Part shown: in pieces, positions 20,554 to 32,300 of the stretch
How positions within the stretch are numbered: the first letter of the stretch is position 1
Layout: each line of letters starts with the position of its first letter
Assembly: GCA_039111635.1 (NCBI GenBank)
Contig: JBCAQO010000001.1
Location: 558,001-622,000 of the forward strand
Source: Heterobasidion occidentale
Lineage: Eukaryota > Basidiomycota > Agaricomycetes > Russulales > Bondarzewiaceae
Direction: 5' to 3'
DNA length: 64,000 nucleotides
Notes under the pieces: generated by a model
Databases searched by the model: none
Seen by the model: only the letters and a program-made list of their open reading frames with translations
What the model was told of the DNA's origin: nothing
Made by a program: the position numbers and the translations under genes

Positions 20554-23033
20554 ATGGACCCCCAAAGCCCTGACGAGTACGACGCATACGATCTATCCGA
20601 GTTCTCCCCCGATGAGCTCGCCTCCATCGACGGGCGCGCACCCACAACGCCTCTCCAACACCCCCCCCTCTCAGCGCGCTCCCGCCGTCCGTCAAGCCCT
20701 GATTCGTACGATGCATACGCCCTCGCGGAATTCTCCGCCGCCGACCTCGCCGCCGTCGACGCCTCCGCGCCCCAGCAAACCGCATCCACACTGGCTCTCG
20801 CGCTTGGCTGCCTGGATCGAGGCGAGGTTGCATTCGGTGGACCCCGCATTGCCGTAGAGCTCGAGGACGATGCTGACTTTGCCTCTGACTCATCCCTCAA
20901 GGGTGATTATGCATTGAGGCGCCGCGACGGGGGCAAGGCGCGGGGACCGCAGGTCGAGTGGTCTCAGCGGAGCCCGTTCGACCGCCATCGTCGCTGGAAG
21001 GGCAACTTCAGCGTGTCGGACCTAGTGGCACCCATCTGGTATGCACCGTTATCCTGTTTGGTGTCGCCAATACCGAACCCTCTGTTTCTCGTGATCCATA
21101 CGCGTCTCGGTAAGGTGTGAGGTGCAGTACGACTACGGCCTGAGGCAGTCCAGAGCACGCAATTGGATCGTCGACCGTCGACCCTCGTCACGCGCGAAGG
21201 AAAGACGATCGTCGTCGCAAAGGAAGTTGCTGCTTCTAACGAAAGGATCACAGCGCGGAAGAGTAAGTGGTCTTGTTTTGTCCCGTCCCCAGTACTCTCG
21301 CGCGTGCCGTTCTAAGCACCGCACAGAAAATCCACAAGACTCTCGAAAAGAAAGTCAAGCCGGTCGAAGTCGAGATCAAGGCGTCCACCAACACAGAGCG
21401 CTGGGCATTGCGGTGTGTCTGGACTTTTATCCGCCGTGTGATATTCTCGTTTTGATTCGCGTCGTAGACTGGTCAATATGCTCGCGAGTTTGGACAGCAT
21501 CTTGGAGTTTGGTTATACCGTAAGTGAGCTGCAGTCCCGTCGAACCAATTGACAACCTGTGCTGCAGCGCGAAATTCCGGTCTTTGGTATAACACACAAC
21601 GAGCTTGTCGTCGGGATCATCGTAAGAAAGAAATTATATCATATCATGTGTGGCAATGATGTATCATTCTTGATAGGACGAAATTCGATGGAAGCCCATT
21701 TTCGAGGCCGACTCAAAAGGCAGCCCTTCGCGTAAACGACCTCCTTCTCCGACTCAAGACACATCAAGGGACCGGAAAAAATCATGGTCGCCACCACCTT
21801 TCCCACCTCAGCCTCCTGCCGTGTCAAATGACGCCCCTATCGCATCAACATCTCACTCTTCACCTTCGCCCCCTCGCACCCACCGCTTCCACCTCCTTGA
21901 CACCAAGACGCGACGTACGAGAAACCTCCCATCAGAGGATGACTCGCTCTCCTCCCGCCTCCAGCTGATGCTCTACCATCGCCTCCTCACGAACCTCCTC
22001 TCGCCTGACTTCCCATTCGCCGCGTTTTGGCAGCGCTGTCCCGACGTCTCTCCGACGGTTCAGCTGTCCGACACGTTCCTAGCACAAGCCGGGCTCGTCG
22101 CCACGCCGATGCGCTGTCTCGATGACCTTGCTCGGTCCTGGCAAGCGAGCGTGAGCGCCATGAACGTCGATGGAGTCTCACCACAGCTCGAGATTGTGTA
22201 CCTTGCTCAGCGGAAACGCAGAGAGTCGCCGGAAACCCCGCCGAATGGGAAGAGCGAGAGCAAGGACGGCGAGGACATTTCCGAGCAAGAGGCGCTCGAT
22301 CTCGAACGAGCCATCTTGGAGAGCCTGAAACAGGAGTATAGGGATCAGACAGATGTGCTCGTGGCGGACTTTCCAGTCGTGGAAATGGGACAGAGACAGT
22401 TGGCGGATGTCACAGCTTTGGAGACAGGAGTGGAAAGTGCGGACCGCCTCGAGGACGCAGTGGAAACCCCTCTAGATCTCAAGAGAATGGAGATGTTGTC
22501 GCAAGCGATATACAGGAGTCATGCTATGCTGAGGCGGCGGAGCCAAGCATGATGGCTGTGAGCGGCGACGTTCCGTGCGAAGGTACACTGGGTACGATAG
22601 GAGGTACCGCGCCTCTGTATCGATGCTCGCTGCTATCACTGACTATCGCGGCGATTTTCCCAGACGTAGAATCCGGAGTCCCGACCCCTACCGTGACGCC
22701 TCCGAATGAGGCAGGCGGATCTTCGTCGCAGGAGAGGGGGCCTAGATTCATAGGAGAGAAGATTTTCGGTATGGACGACCAGCTCCTCGACGCTCACCTG
22801 ACGAGCGTCCTAGAGTTTTGGCATGGCAAACGCGCGCCAAAGGGCGTCGAGATTGAGCAGACGTCTCGCTGCTAGTGAGTACTTCCCGTTTTACCCCCAC
22901 CTTTGCCGGCACGGGTGCTGACGTCTGGCACTATCGCAGCACGTGCGAGTACATGGATGGTTGTGAGTGGAGAGAGAAGAAGGCTTTCGATGCGGACATA
23001 GCTCAGAAGGGGAAGAAGAAGCAGAAGCTCTAG
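20554..23033 (+). CDS. EXO5: Exonuclease V (EXO5/Dem1), two apparent frameshifts
   Basis: A single-strand DNA exonuclease of the PD-(D/E)XK type with a 4Fe-4S cluster; the yeast protein maintains mitochondrial DNA. Landmarks: SPFDRHRRWKGNFSVSDL, then across an intron (21039-21114) WCEVQYDYGLRQ; VTREGKTIVVAKEVAASNER; KIHKTLEKKVKPVEVEIKA; ITHNELVVGIIDEI; and the C-terminal iron-sulphur motif RCYTCEYMDGCEWREKKA with Cys-X2-Cys-X5-Cys, which pairs with the Cys of WCEVQ. About seven introns of normal size. The start at 20554 (MDPQSPDEYDAYDL) is the first ATG in frame; an upstream exon is possible. Two single-base losses are needed: near 21163 (SRARN, then DRRPSTLV) and near 22490 (DLKRM, then DVVASDIQ). 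Both sides of each are conserved or open, which points to consensus error rather than decay. An insert of about 130 residues (21720-22100 and 22200-22700) is low complexity. Confidence 0.88.
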
Positions 23034-23447
23034 AAATCGACGTTCATCGTGGTGGGATTGTTGTTTTCGGTCGCTTTGGATTCACTTGGACTCTGGGGCC
23101 TCCTTGTCGCATTGCATATTTATCCGCGTTTCTCGTTGTATTTTTGCTTACTTGTACTCGTACGCATCGGATTTTTTGGGTCATGATATGCAATGAAGCA
23201 GTGGCAAAATTAAATCTAGACCGTGGTCGCGCGCCAGCAACCGATTCGAGTCCGAGGACGCGAAGAACGACGGTTCTTTCATATTTCATGTATTTCATGG
23301 TGTGACCCCCAACTTATTCCTACAAGCCCTCCCTTTCTTTTCCATATCAAGCGCGTGCGCGCAGTCTCTGATCAAGCTCGACTTGGAGCATCAATTCCTG
23401 TCTCTCCTTCACTTCAAAGTACCCGTATACTCTCTCTTACCTCCGCG
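23034..23447. other. EXO5-Ctr intergenic spacer
   Basis: About 0.41 kb between two plus-strand genes. No coding or regulatory motif stands out. Confidence 0.5.
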
Positions 23448-24581
23448 ATGGACGGCTGGCAAGACAGTCTTCACTTCTCGTTCATCGGCGAACATGTCCT
23501 CTTCACCGAATTGCGCCTCAAGTCGTTTCCAGTTTCTTCCTGGGTTCCATTATCACCGTCGTCATATGCCTTCTCGAACGGTGAGGCGCCCTGATCCCTG
23601 GGCATGCCGTCCTCCCACTTACTGAGTGTTTGTCTCGTGCGGTCGATATGACGCACGCCCAGGTTCCTGACGTTGACCATCGCCAGGCACTGGACTCCAT
23701 GCCGGTCAGTGGGCCGTTCACGCTTGCAGAACGCGTTGTGGAGGACTGGGTTGTATTGGGTCGTGACGCTGCTGAGACTGTACGTAGTGCTTTTCTGCAT
23801 CATATGCTATGGCGGATCTTCATGGCGCCGTGCGACAGCCTTTACATGCTGATCTCAATGACATTTCATGTCGGGTGAGTGGTCGTCTCCATCACGTTCA
23901 TAATCAGCTTGACAGAATGCGCTCTGGTAGCTTGATACTCTTGATGGTGAGCATGCTTTGGACGTGCGTGTGGAATGCGGGCGCATATGTGCATCTCTTA
24001 GGTCACCACACTCTCCCTTGGCCAGTTTGTTATCGAGTACCTCGAGCAGCCCCAACCCCCTACCTCTGGCAGAGAGTGCGTCCCACCCTCTCCCTCTGAC
24101 GTTCACCTCATTCATCCTCCCTACCAGCGCATACCGTCCAATTGACAGCGACCCTTTCTACTCGCGTTCACCCGTGAGCTCCTTTGACAAACCCCGATCA
24201 CCGCCCACCATCCGTCCGCGCGCAAAATCAAAGTCAAAACCCTCGGACATCTTCATTCACCCGAACTACTCCAACATCTCCCGTGCCGATGCTATGGCCG
24301 TCGAGATGGGCATTCACGGCGACACGGACCGTGTTAAGTCCAACACCGCCGCCGAAGACGACAACGCCTGGGAGCTCGGAAAGGGGCGCGCGGTTGCCAG
24401 GGAGCTGCTCCGCGGGTCATCCAGCTCGCATACACGCACAGCCTCGCAGCAGATGCTCTTCAGGATTGAGATGGAGAGAGCGAGGACGAGCAGGGATAGG
24501 GTCAATGCAACGTACAATCGTGGCTTTTCCTGCTGGTTCGCCCTTCTTGTTATCACTCCTCCGACTCCGTCGTCCCTGTAG
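23448..24581 (+). CDS. Ctr-family copper transporter, one apparent frameshift
   Basis: Starts MDGWQDSLHFSFIGEHVLFTE, a typical short Ctr N-terminus. Membrane helix 1 is SFFLGSIITVVICLLER. A loop with ALWRTGLYWVVTLLRL leads to helix 2, which carries the Ctr MxxxM-type motif in LYMLISMTFHVG. Helix 3 is LILLMVTTLSLGQFVIEYLE. A long cytosolic tail ends at 24581. Exons are small and separated by introns of about 40-65 bp, for example one ending at 23858 and one at 23876-23917. Ctr proteins form trimers that import copper(I) across the plasma or vacuolar membrane. The frame breaks once, near 23530, where one A appears lost between KSFP and SFFLG. Phases elsewhere agree. I cannot say which membrane it serves. 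The tail has RASK-type basic repeats (RPRAKSKSKPSD) of unknown role. Confidence 0.78.
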
Positions 24582-25237
24582 ACCTAACGCGCCTCTCGAC
24601 CCACCCCGCACAGATGTGCATACTTGCTTCTTTGAGAGAACATTTTTCTCTGCACTGTGTGCATTGCGTGTCCATCCATGTCTGTTTTCTCACGCATTTT
24701 TGTCTCCGAACTACCCCGCTGTCGCTCGCTCTTTAGCATCTAACCTAGCCTGTTGATTATCTCGCCTCAGACACACCAGATAGGCCTCGTCTCCGTACTA
24801 GTCACCTTGAAATACTAGCTGTTTGATACTCAGCGGGTGGAGGGCTGCGACCAAGCTTGATGCAATTCCGGCCTGTTCCATACCGAGGTAAGTACATATA
24901 TCATCAATCTACAAGTCTTTGTCTCTTCACATCACCATATCGAGAGTATCGGGTTTGCTCAAGGTAGAAGCGCGAACCAGCTGTTCTCCAGAATCCTCCC
25001 TGACCGGCCCCCGAAAACCTCAAGCGTCCAAGTGCTCGTAAAGCTTGTATATTACTCCATATTTTGATGACCTCGTGGATATTTAAGATTGGCACTGAGC
25101 ATCGTTCGTTCCCGTGATATGTTCTCAGTGCGAAGGCCGCTTCTGATCTCAATACTGACGCGCACAGCCTCCGCAGCAGGTATATATGTTGGCGCACAAT
25201 GGTCACTACTCTCGTTATCCTCAGGAACACACCCGCC
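24582..25237. other. Spacer and promoter of the first DUF6593 cluster gene
   Basis: Contains the beginning of the duplicated 1.8-kb unit (from about 24975) and a TATA box at 25181. Before 24975 I see nothing recognisable. Confidence 0.5.
25181..25187 (+). promoter_or_regulatory. TATA box of DUF6593 copy 1
   Basis: TATATAT lies 51 bp before the ATG at 25238. Equivalent boxes stand 43-57 bp before the other three copies (26353, 26986, 28291). The two that match closely in flanking sequence belong to the same duplicated half. Confidence 0.6.
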
Positions 25238-25903
25238 ATGGACATTTTCTTCAATAACAGTGACCCACTCAATGTCCTTCTCAGAGACGAGCGCAAGCGA
25301 ACCCTCTATCTTGTTGATACACCGTTCGCGTTCGTTGATAAGGTGACGACTCTGACGAAATACGCATATGACAACGCAGGCCGTATGGATCATGGCCGTG
25401 TAGTGGCACAATTCGAATGGCATGTCTTCAGCGACACCAGGTTTGAGTTTGAAGGGCAGGCGTACACCGCCAAGGTGTTTCTACAAAAGCATAGCAGAGG
25501 AAGGTAAGGTCCTCCGCATATACGGCGAACACTCCAATGACGTCAATTCACGGATCATATAGGCAGCATCACTTCCAAGGCCTCGACGGGCGTCCATACA
25601 AATGGAAGTGGGGCTCTAAAGCGCCGTCAGTACGTGCTATCAATGGATGTGAATGTCTCAGAAAGATATTGATCTCCTCGCGATCAGCTTAGAGTGAACG
25701 ACGGGAGCGAGACGGTGATCGCTGAATACCATCGACGATCGTTGGGAATCTTGAACTCAGCTCACGATCCGTACCTTCGAGTATCCCCCCAGGGCATGCA
25801 CATGTTGGACTTAATAGTGGCTACCTTTATCTTCGTGGAGAAAAAGAGATTGGATGCCCAAAGACGGCGCAATAACATGAACGCATCGATGTCGCATGTA
25901 TGA
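25238..25903 (+). CDS. DUF6593 domain protein, cluster copy 1
   Basis: Exons 25238-25503, 25563-25629 and 25688-25903 join into 183 codons with introns of 59 and 58 bp. The product (182 residues) has the family order: DPLNVLLRDERKRTLYLVDTP; a beta-rich stretch with RVVAQFEWH; DGRPYKWKWGSKAPS; LRVNDGSETVIAEYHRRSLG; PQGMHMLDLIVATFIFVEKK. The last segment is hydrophobic and is typical of the family. Phase and frame agree throughout. Function unknown. Its nearest relative is copy 3 at 27038. Confidence 0.88.
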
Positions 25904-26409
25904 TGTCCACCGGTCCAGGTGAGGGGAATACGAATTCCAGTCAATTTCGTGCTGACATCGCATGACTTTACTACAGAGGCGTCTACCTTTTGACGCCTTT
26001 CGGTTTCCTTCGGTGCCTCGTTCATTTCGGGAGACAGCAAACTTCTCTTCAGGCAGTACTTGAATACAATATGACAATACGACCTAGTACTTACGACTTT
26101 CTCAATGAACCGGTCTACTCGAGTAGACGATCCTGTCTGGCATTGCCATCACAAAGTCTATATACCAGCTGCCATTCTGGTCGTCCGCAACACATCTCAC
26201 GTCTGATTGAGGATGCTGTGTAGTATGCGCAGGCCCTCATCAATGCCCCTTCGCCCTCGTGATAAGCCTGTTTCCAATGCCACTTCTCAATGCGATAGCA
26301 CATGAACTGACTATGAACTGGTACTGACGTGCATAGCCTCCATGTCAGGTCCATATATATAAGTCTGGGTGGCAATCGATCGGCAGTATCATCAGGAATA
26401 CACCCCGGC

Positions 26410-26651
26410 ATGGACATTCAAGAGCAACCCACTCAATGGAACGATGACAAGCGAACCCTCTATCGTATCGATACACCGTTCGCGTTGTTCAACAAAGTGA
26501 CCACTGTGACGAGATTTGGAGGCCGTGGTCGTGTAGGCGACTGCCAGGTAATGGCACGCATTGAATGGCATCGATTCAGCAATACAAGATTCGAATTCGA
26601 CGGGCACCCGATGGTCGCCAAAGTGTTCTTGAAACGGCGGAAAAGCGGAAG
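26410..26651 (+). pseudogene. DUF6593 cluster copy 2, truncated after exon 1
   Basis: Only the first exon is present (MDIQEQPTQWNDDKRTLYR to FLKRRKSGR), ending at a normal donor at 26652. Downstream similarity to copy 4 continues about 30 bases into the intron and then stops. The following sequence instead matches the region upstream of copy 1. The middle and last exons are absent, so the gene cannot make a full domain. Two deletions near the start (8 and 10 bases relative to copy 4) together keep the frame. A TATA box is present at 26353. Confidence 0.82.
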
Positions 26652-27037
26652 GTAAGCTGCCTTCTTCGGCTTGCTGCACGTAGTCTTGCGTCATTGGACC
26701 AGCTAGAGATACGCTCACGAAGGTGTGAAGCAAGCAACGGTGATGTTTCGAACGCGCATTCAAACATGTGCGATGATCCTGTTCTCCAGAATTTTTCTCC
26801 TTGACCGCTCTCCACCGGCCTTTTTTCTGCCTCCAAACCCCCTCAAGTGTCCGAGGTGCTCGTAATTTTTGATGGCCTCGTACACATTCAAGATTGGCGC
26901 TGAGCATCGTTCGTTCCCGTGATATATTCTCAGTGTGAAGGCCGCTTCTGATCTCAATACTGACGCGCACAGCCTCCGCAGCAGGTATATATATTGGGCG
27001 CAACAATGGCCATCAGCTCCTCAGGAACACACCCGCC

Positions 27038-27847
27038 ATGGACATTTTCCTCAGCAAGAACCCACTCAATACGACTCTCAGGGACGATGCCAAGCGAACA
27101 CTCTATTCTGTTAAAAACACCATTCGCGTTCGCTAACAAGGTGACGACTCTGACGAAATACACATATGACAACACAGGCCATATGGATCGTGACCGTATA
27201 GTGGCACGAATTGAGTGGCATGTCTTCAGCGACGCCGAATTTGAATTTGAGGGGCAGTGGTACATCGCTAAAATGTTTCTGAAAAAGCATAGCGGAGGAA
27301 GGTAAGGTGCTCTCTCTTCCGCATATATGGTGAACACTATCACTGACGGTGAGACACAGATCATATAGTCAGCATCACTTCAAAGGCCTCGACGGGCGCC
27401 CATACAAATGGAATCGGGGCTCCAGAACGCCGTCGGTACGTGCTATCAATGGATGTGAACGTCTCGGAAAAATATAGATCTCCTCACGATCAGCTCATAA
27501 TGAACGACGGGAGCGAGACGGTGATCGCTGAATACCATCGACGATCGTTGGGAATCTTGAACTCAGCTCACGATCCGTACCTTCGAGTATCTCCCCAGGG
27601 CATGCACATGCTGGACTTGATAGTAGCTACCTTTATTCTCGTGGAGGAAAAGAAATTGGACGCCGAAACACAGCGCAATAACGCGAACGCGTTCATGGCA
27701 AACACTTCGATGGCGAACACGTTGATGGCGAACACGTCGATGGCGAACGCGTCGATGACGAACGCGTCGATAGTAAACACGTCGATGGCAAACACGTCGA
27801 TGGCAAACACGTCGATGGCAAACACGTCGATGGCGTGCGCCTTATAG
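27038..27847 (+). CDS. DUF6593 cluster copy 3, +1 frameshift and repeat-encoded tail
   Basis: Exons 27038-27301, 27369-27435 and 27494-27847. Sequence follows copy 1 (PLNTTLRDDAKRTLYSV, then TPFAFANKVTTLTKYTYD, DGRPYKWNRGSRTPS, LIMNDGSETVIAEYHRRSLG, PQGMHMLDLIVATFILVEEKK). One extra base in an A-run near 27117 breaks the frame in exon 1; removing it restores agreement with copy 1. The C-terminus is longer than in the other copies because of ten to eleven repeats of a 15-bp unit encoding NTSMA variants (27691-27840). TATA box at 26986. Whether the frameshift is real decides whether this is a gene or a pseudogene. Confidence 0.72.
27691..27840. repeat. 15-bp coding minisatellite at the end of DUF6593 copy 3
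   Basis: About ten degenerate copies of AACACGTCGATGGCA/G in frame, translated as (N/T)(T/A)(S/L)M(A/T). Copy 1 has just one such unit (MNASM) at the same place, so the array expanded after the duplication. Confidence 0.88.
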
Positions 27848-28347
27848 GTGAGGGGCATACGTTTTTTCTCTGCATTTCTGGCTGACATCGCATAACTTGA
27901 CTGCAGAGACATTTCTCTGTTGACGCTTTTCGGTCTCCTTTGGTATCTCGCTCAATACGGGAGACAACAATTCACCACCCTCTGCTCTTCAGGCAGGACT
28001 TATATCTAATATGACGGCACAACACGGAACTACTTTTCCAATGATCCGGTCTGCTCGAACAAACTATCCTGTTTGACATTGCCATCACAAAAATGTCTAT
28101 ATACCAGCTGCCATTCTGGTTGTCCGCAGCATATCTCACGTCTGATTGTGGATGCTGTGTAGTATGCGCAGGCCCTCATCAACGCCCCTTCGCCCTCGTG
28201 ATAAGCCTGTTTCCAATGCCACTTCTCAATGCGATAGCACATGAACTGACTATGAACTGGTACTGACGTGCATAGCCTCCATGTCAGGTCCATATATATA
28301 AGTCTGGTGGCAATCGATCGGCAGTATCATCAAGAATACACCCAGGC

Positions 28348-29061
28348 ATGGACATTTTCTTCAGCAAGAGCAACCCACTCAATGCGATTCTCAGGGACGA
28401 TGACAAGCGAACCCTCTATCGTATTGACACACCGTTCGCGTTGTTCAACAAAGTGACCACTGTGACGAGATCTGGAGGCCGTGGTCGTATAGGCGAGTGC
28501 CAGGTCATGGCACGCATTGAATGGCACCGATTCAGCAAAACAAGATTAGAATTCGACGGGCACCCGATGGTCGCCAAAATGTTCTTGAAACGGCGGAAAG
28601 GCGGGAGGTGAGCTGCCTTCTTCGGCTCGCCACCTGTAGAGTTACTCATGATCGAGTCGCGGAACGCAGAGAACATATTTTTCAAGGCGCCGACGGGCGT
28701 TCATACAAGTGGAAGTCGGGATCCCATGCACCGTCGGTATGTCATGTCTTGAAAAAATACATCAGTGGAATGCGACTTATGATCCTTGACCCAGCTTCGA
28801 TTGAACGACGGAAGCAAAACTATAATCGCTGAATACCATGGACGATCGCTAGGGTTCTTCGGCTTCCGGGCCCACAAACCATACCTCCGAATACACCCCC
28901 AGGGCATGCATATGCGGGACATGATAGTGGCCACGTTCATCTTCGTGGAGAAGAAGAGAAAAGACAGCAAGAAGACAGCAGGTATGAAAGATAGATGTCG
29001 ACTGATACCATTTCTCGCTAACAGGTCATGGACTCTAGATGCTGTCGCAGCAGCTTCCTGA
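28348..29061 (+). CDS. DUF6593 cluster copy 4
   Basis: Exons 28348-28607 and 28670-28736, then from 28795. Introns of 62 and 58 bp; phases agree with copy 1. The product has MDIFFSKSNPLNAILRDD, TPFALFNKVTTVTR, DGRSYKWKSGSHAPS, LRLNDGSKTIIAEYHGRSLG, PQGMHMRDMIVATFIFVEKKRK. The end is open to 29061 unless a last intron (GTATGA..CTAACAG, about 28982-29024) is spliced, which would stop translation at about 29040. TATA box at 28291. It is the intact parent of the truncated copy 2. Confidence 0.83.
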
Positions 29062-29311
29062 GAACACTCGGCGGTATACTGAATTGGAATCGCAATATAA
29101 TACTTAACTTCGGACATTCATTGTTTTTGTGCATATAGTCCAGCTACATGTGAATCATGTTCAAACTTTTAATAATGTTATCTACGACTGTTGTGTGACG
29201 ACGATGTAGGAAGGGTATATGTTATGGATGCTGTGAGGCCAATTGCGATGTTGGAAACGCACACCACTCGAGACAATATGCAGAAAGAGAAAAGCCCTTC
29301 AAGTGGAACTC

Positions 29312-32300
29312 CTAACGACCCCTTCCGGCCACAACGCCCGCTCTCCGTCCCGCAAACCCTGCCTTCTTATCCCCCTCAGGCTCGCTTGCCTTCTTCTGCC
29401 ACTGATCTATCAGTCTCCCCACGCCTTGATAGGGCTTATCAGGCGACGCGGACCTAGGCGGCTCCTCGCCCGTGTTCGCAGCTGGAGCAGGACTAGCTGT
29501 CCGAATAGGGATGGGCCTCACAGGCGTCTTCAGTGGCGTCTTGGTTGGGGTTGCTTGCCCACCGGTCGACATGGGCTTGAACGGCGACCGACGGCCAGAG
29601 GGCATCTCTGGCGGCTTCTCTGTCCGATGTCATACCAGGTAATCCAACAGGCATAATGCGCGACGCGGTAGGCGACGTCCGTGGTTTTGGTGGGTCGCTC
29701 TCCCACGGCCCGTCGTCTGAATTGCCCTGCGAGGGCCCATGCCCAAAGTTATGTCGAGGTCGGCTGGGCGAGGTGGTTCCGTTCCCAGTTGGCATGGGAG
29801 ATGCTGTGCCATGGGATGCGACCTTCATATGAGTTGGTTTCGTCGGAGTACTAGGGACGACAATCGGCTTCCCACCCATAGCCTCATACTTCTGCACCAT
29901 GTCAGATATTGATGTACGTCGGACATTTCTGCGGGCTCTTGGGTCAGGAGGAAGGGCGAGCGTCGATGGAGCCGTGACCTTCTCGACGTGAGTTTGTGGG
30001 GGAGCCTTAGGAGCCGCGCCGGGGGATAAGAACAAAGATTGATGACGTGATCGACCCGATGGCACAGGGCTGACTGGAGTCGGGGGGCTGGAATATTCTA
30101 CAGTGGTGTAGTTTGTTTCCGATGCTGTGGGGATGTACGCCCGGGCGAATAAGACCTTGTCACCGGCTCTGCTGGGGGTGAAAGAAGCGGAGAGGGAGAC
30201 GCCGAGCGCGGATGCGACGCAAGCGCGGCAGTGGCTGGCAGCATTGGTCTTTTCACTTCTTGAGTGTTATGCGAGCCCGTGCTCAGCTCGTTGACGAGTC
30301 CGGACGTGGCCTTCTCCACGCCGGCTCCTCCGCCCCACAATCTACTAGATCGTGCACCGAACTCTGTCGCCCCTTGCCCCTCCGCTTGGTCTCACCGACC
30401 TTCTCCTTCAACTCAACGCCTTCTTGTGATCACCGGGTACGAACCCATTCACGTCCTCCGGCCCTTCGCTGCCTCCACTGCTAGATGAGGTGTCCCTGCG
30501 CATTGAGGGCCGCACAGGTGCCACAGGGGACCAGTTCTCGGTCAACGCTTCGCCCTTACTCAAAGTCTCCCTGGTGGAGGACGCAACATCAAGACCATCC
30601 AGCAGCTTTGGTTTAGGTTTCTGCGGCAAACGACTGTTGCTCGTCGTCATCCGGCGCGTGTTCGCCCTCAGAGGCGATGGGCTGGGTGTGGTCGGTGGAC
30701 TGGACTGTCGTTTCGGCGACGGATATTTATCAGTGACTGCCTCCTGCGGGCTCTGCACCACGGGATCGCGCTCGATGACCGATGCGCGTTTACTGGGTGA
30801 GTCCCGCAGGACAGGCGTGCCGGGCGGCTGCTGATGAACCTCGTCGTCGCTGCCGGTGAGCCAGTCCTGCGGCTCTGTCCGCCCGAGGATCTGCGCAGCA
30901 GTGGGGGGAACTTCGGGTGCTGGAGCAGCAGCGGCGGTGCTCGAGGGCTCTCTAACAGAGGCGGCGCTGCGGTGTTTGCGTGTGACTTGCGGGCGCACAT
31001 GCGTTGCCTGGACTGGCTTCGGGCTCTCCCTCCCAAGGGCGGTTTTGCGCGCCTCGCGAGACTCACGCATGGCGGCGCCCGTGACGTGCTCCGAGCGCAC
31101 GCCGTCATAGCCATATTTGCTCCCGCCCAAAGCAAGGCTGAGAGTGTTGCTGATCGCGCCTGGGGGCTTCAGCCCGCCGGTGAAGTTGTTCCGCGGCGAT
31201 GACGTCTGACCAGCTGTCGCTGTTGACGAGAGCGGCGGAGGCTTGTGTATTGGTGTGGCTTGCAGAGGAGGTTGAGATTTGGAGTGAAGAGGGAGTGCGA
31301 TAGAACCTGAGGAGAGCAAGGCGCGATCCAGATCCTCCAGCGAGGGAAATCGGTCCTCGGCGGCAAGATTGGGTGAAGGTATGGGTGAGGGCACGTGGGA
31401 GGGCGGACGGGGCGAGGGAGATGGACGAGGTGCGAGGGCGCTGGGAGGACGAGATGTTGGAGCAGGGACGCTGAGATTGGAGGAGTAATCAGACTTGGCT
31501 TTCCAGGCTTCAGCCAGTGTGGGCGGGGGTGCCTTGTCTGACGGGGAGAATCCGAGACCATCGAAGGCATCCTTTGCTTTTGGTGGACCATATCGACCGG
31601 CAGTGTTTGCAGACTGTTGTGATGGTATCGAGACAGGTTGGAGCCGATCGGTCTGGCATCAACAAAGCTGACGCGGCAGCCGCAGATGAGGAAGAGCCGA
31701 GCATGCCATCGAACGAGTCACCGAAGCCCGCGAGCTCGCCCTGATAAGTCTTTCTCCTGTTCCTGTCCTTCTCTTATCCCTATCTCGCCCCAGGTCCCAT
31801 GCATCGTCAAGTGGAGGGTTCCTCACCTTCCACGCTTCTGGACTAGTCAAGCCTGACCGGTGACCGCGCACTGCACCACGACCATGCTTCACTGCTTTCC
31901 AAGAAGTCTCTTCCTCGACCGCGAAGTCCATATCGAGCTCAGCATTTGATTGCTTCTGATTTTCCTTTTCCTGCGCCTTGTAAGGGCTGGTGGGTCGTTG
32001 AGTCGTTTGGAGTGGCGCTGGACGACCACGGCGCATCGGAGCGATGGCCTCGAGGACTTTCTCGCGCGCTTGAACGCCCGCGTTCTTGGCGGGAGACGTC
32101 GAAGCTTGGGTTTGGGGAATGGATGTGGACGATGATCGGTACGAGACGAGGTCGTCCAAAGGATTTGGTGGAGGAAGCTCGGCATGGCGCTGAGCAAACG
32201 GCTCTCGTGAAGGGATGGCATAAACGAATCGCGATTTCGTTCCACGCAGACGATGCACATTATTGAGAACTTCAAAGACCGTCGGACGCTGGGCTCCATG

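Larger units (their letters stand above)
24975..26680. repeat. Tandem segmental duplication, unit 1
   Basis: This segment is similar along its length to 26778-28635. It includes matching non-coding sequence (for example CTGATCTCAATACTGACGCG at 25143 and 26949, and CTATGAACTGGTACTGACG at about 26309 and 28251). It holds one full DUF6593 gene (copy 1) and the first exon of another (copy 2). Confidence 0.88.
26778..28635. repeat. Tandem segmental duplication, unit 2
   Basis: Second copy of the unit at 24975-26680, same orientation. It contains DUF6593 copy 3 and the 5' part of copy 4, and runs straight into the rest of copy 4. Unit 1 stops in the corresponding intron, so the duplication breakpoints lie upstream of the copy 1 ancestor and inside intron 1 of the copy 4 ancestor. 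Confidence 0.88.

Noticed and set aside
26392..27006. Minus-strand frame of 204 codons in the DUF6593 cluster
   Set aside because: Antisense to the duplicated DUF6593 exons and their flanks; it recurs in the other unit only because the DNA is duplicated.
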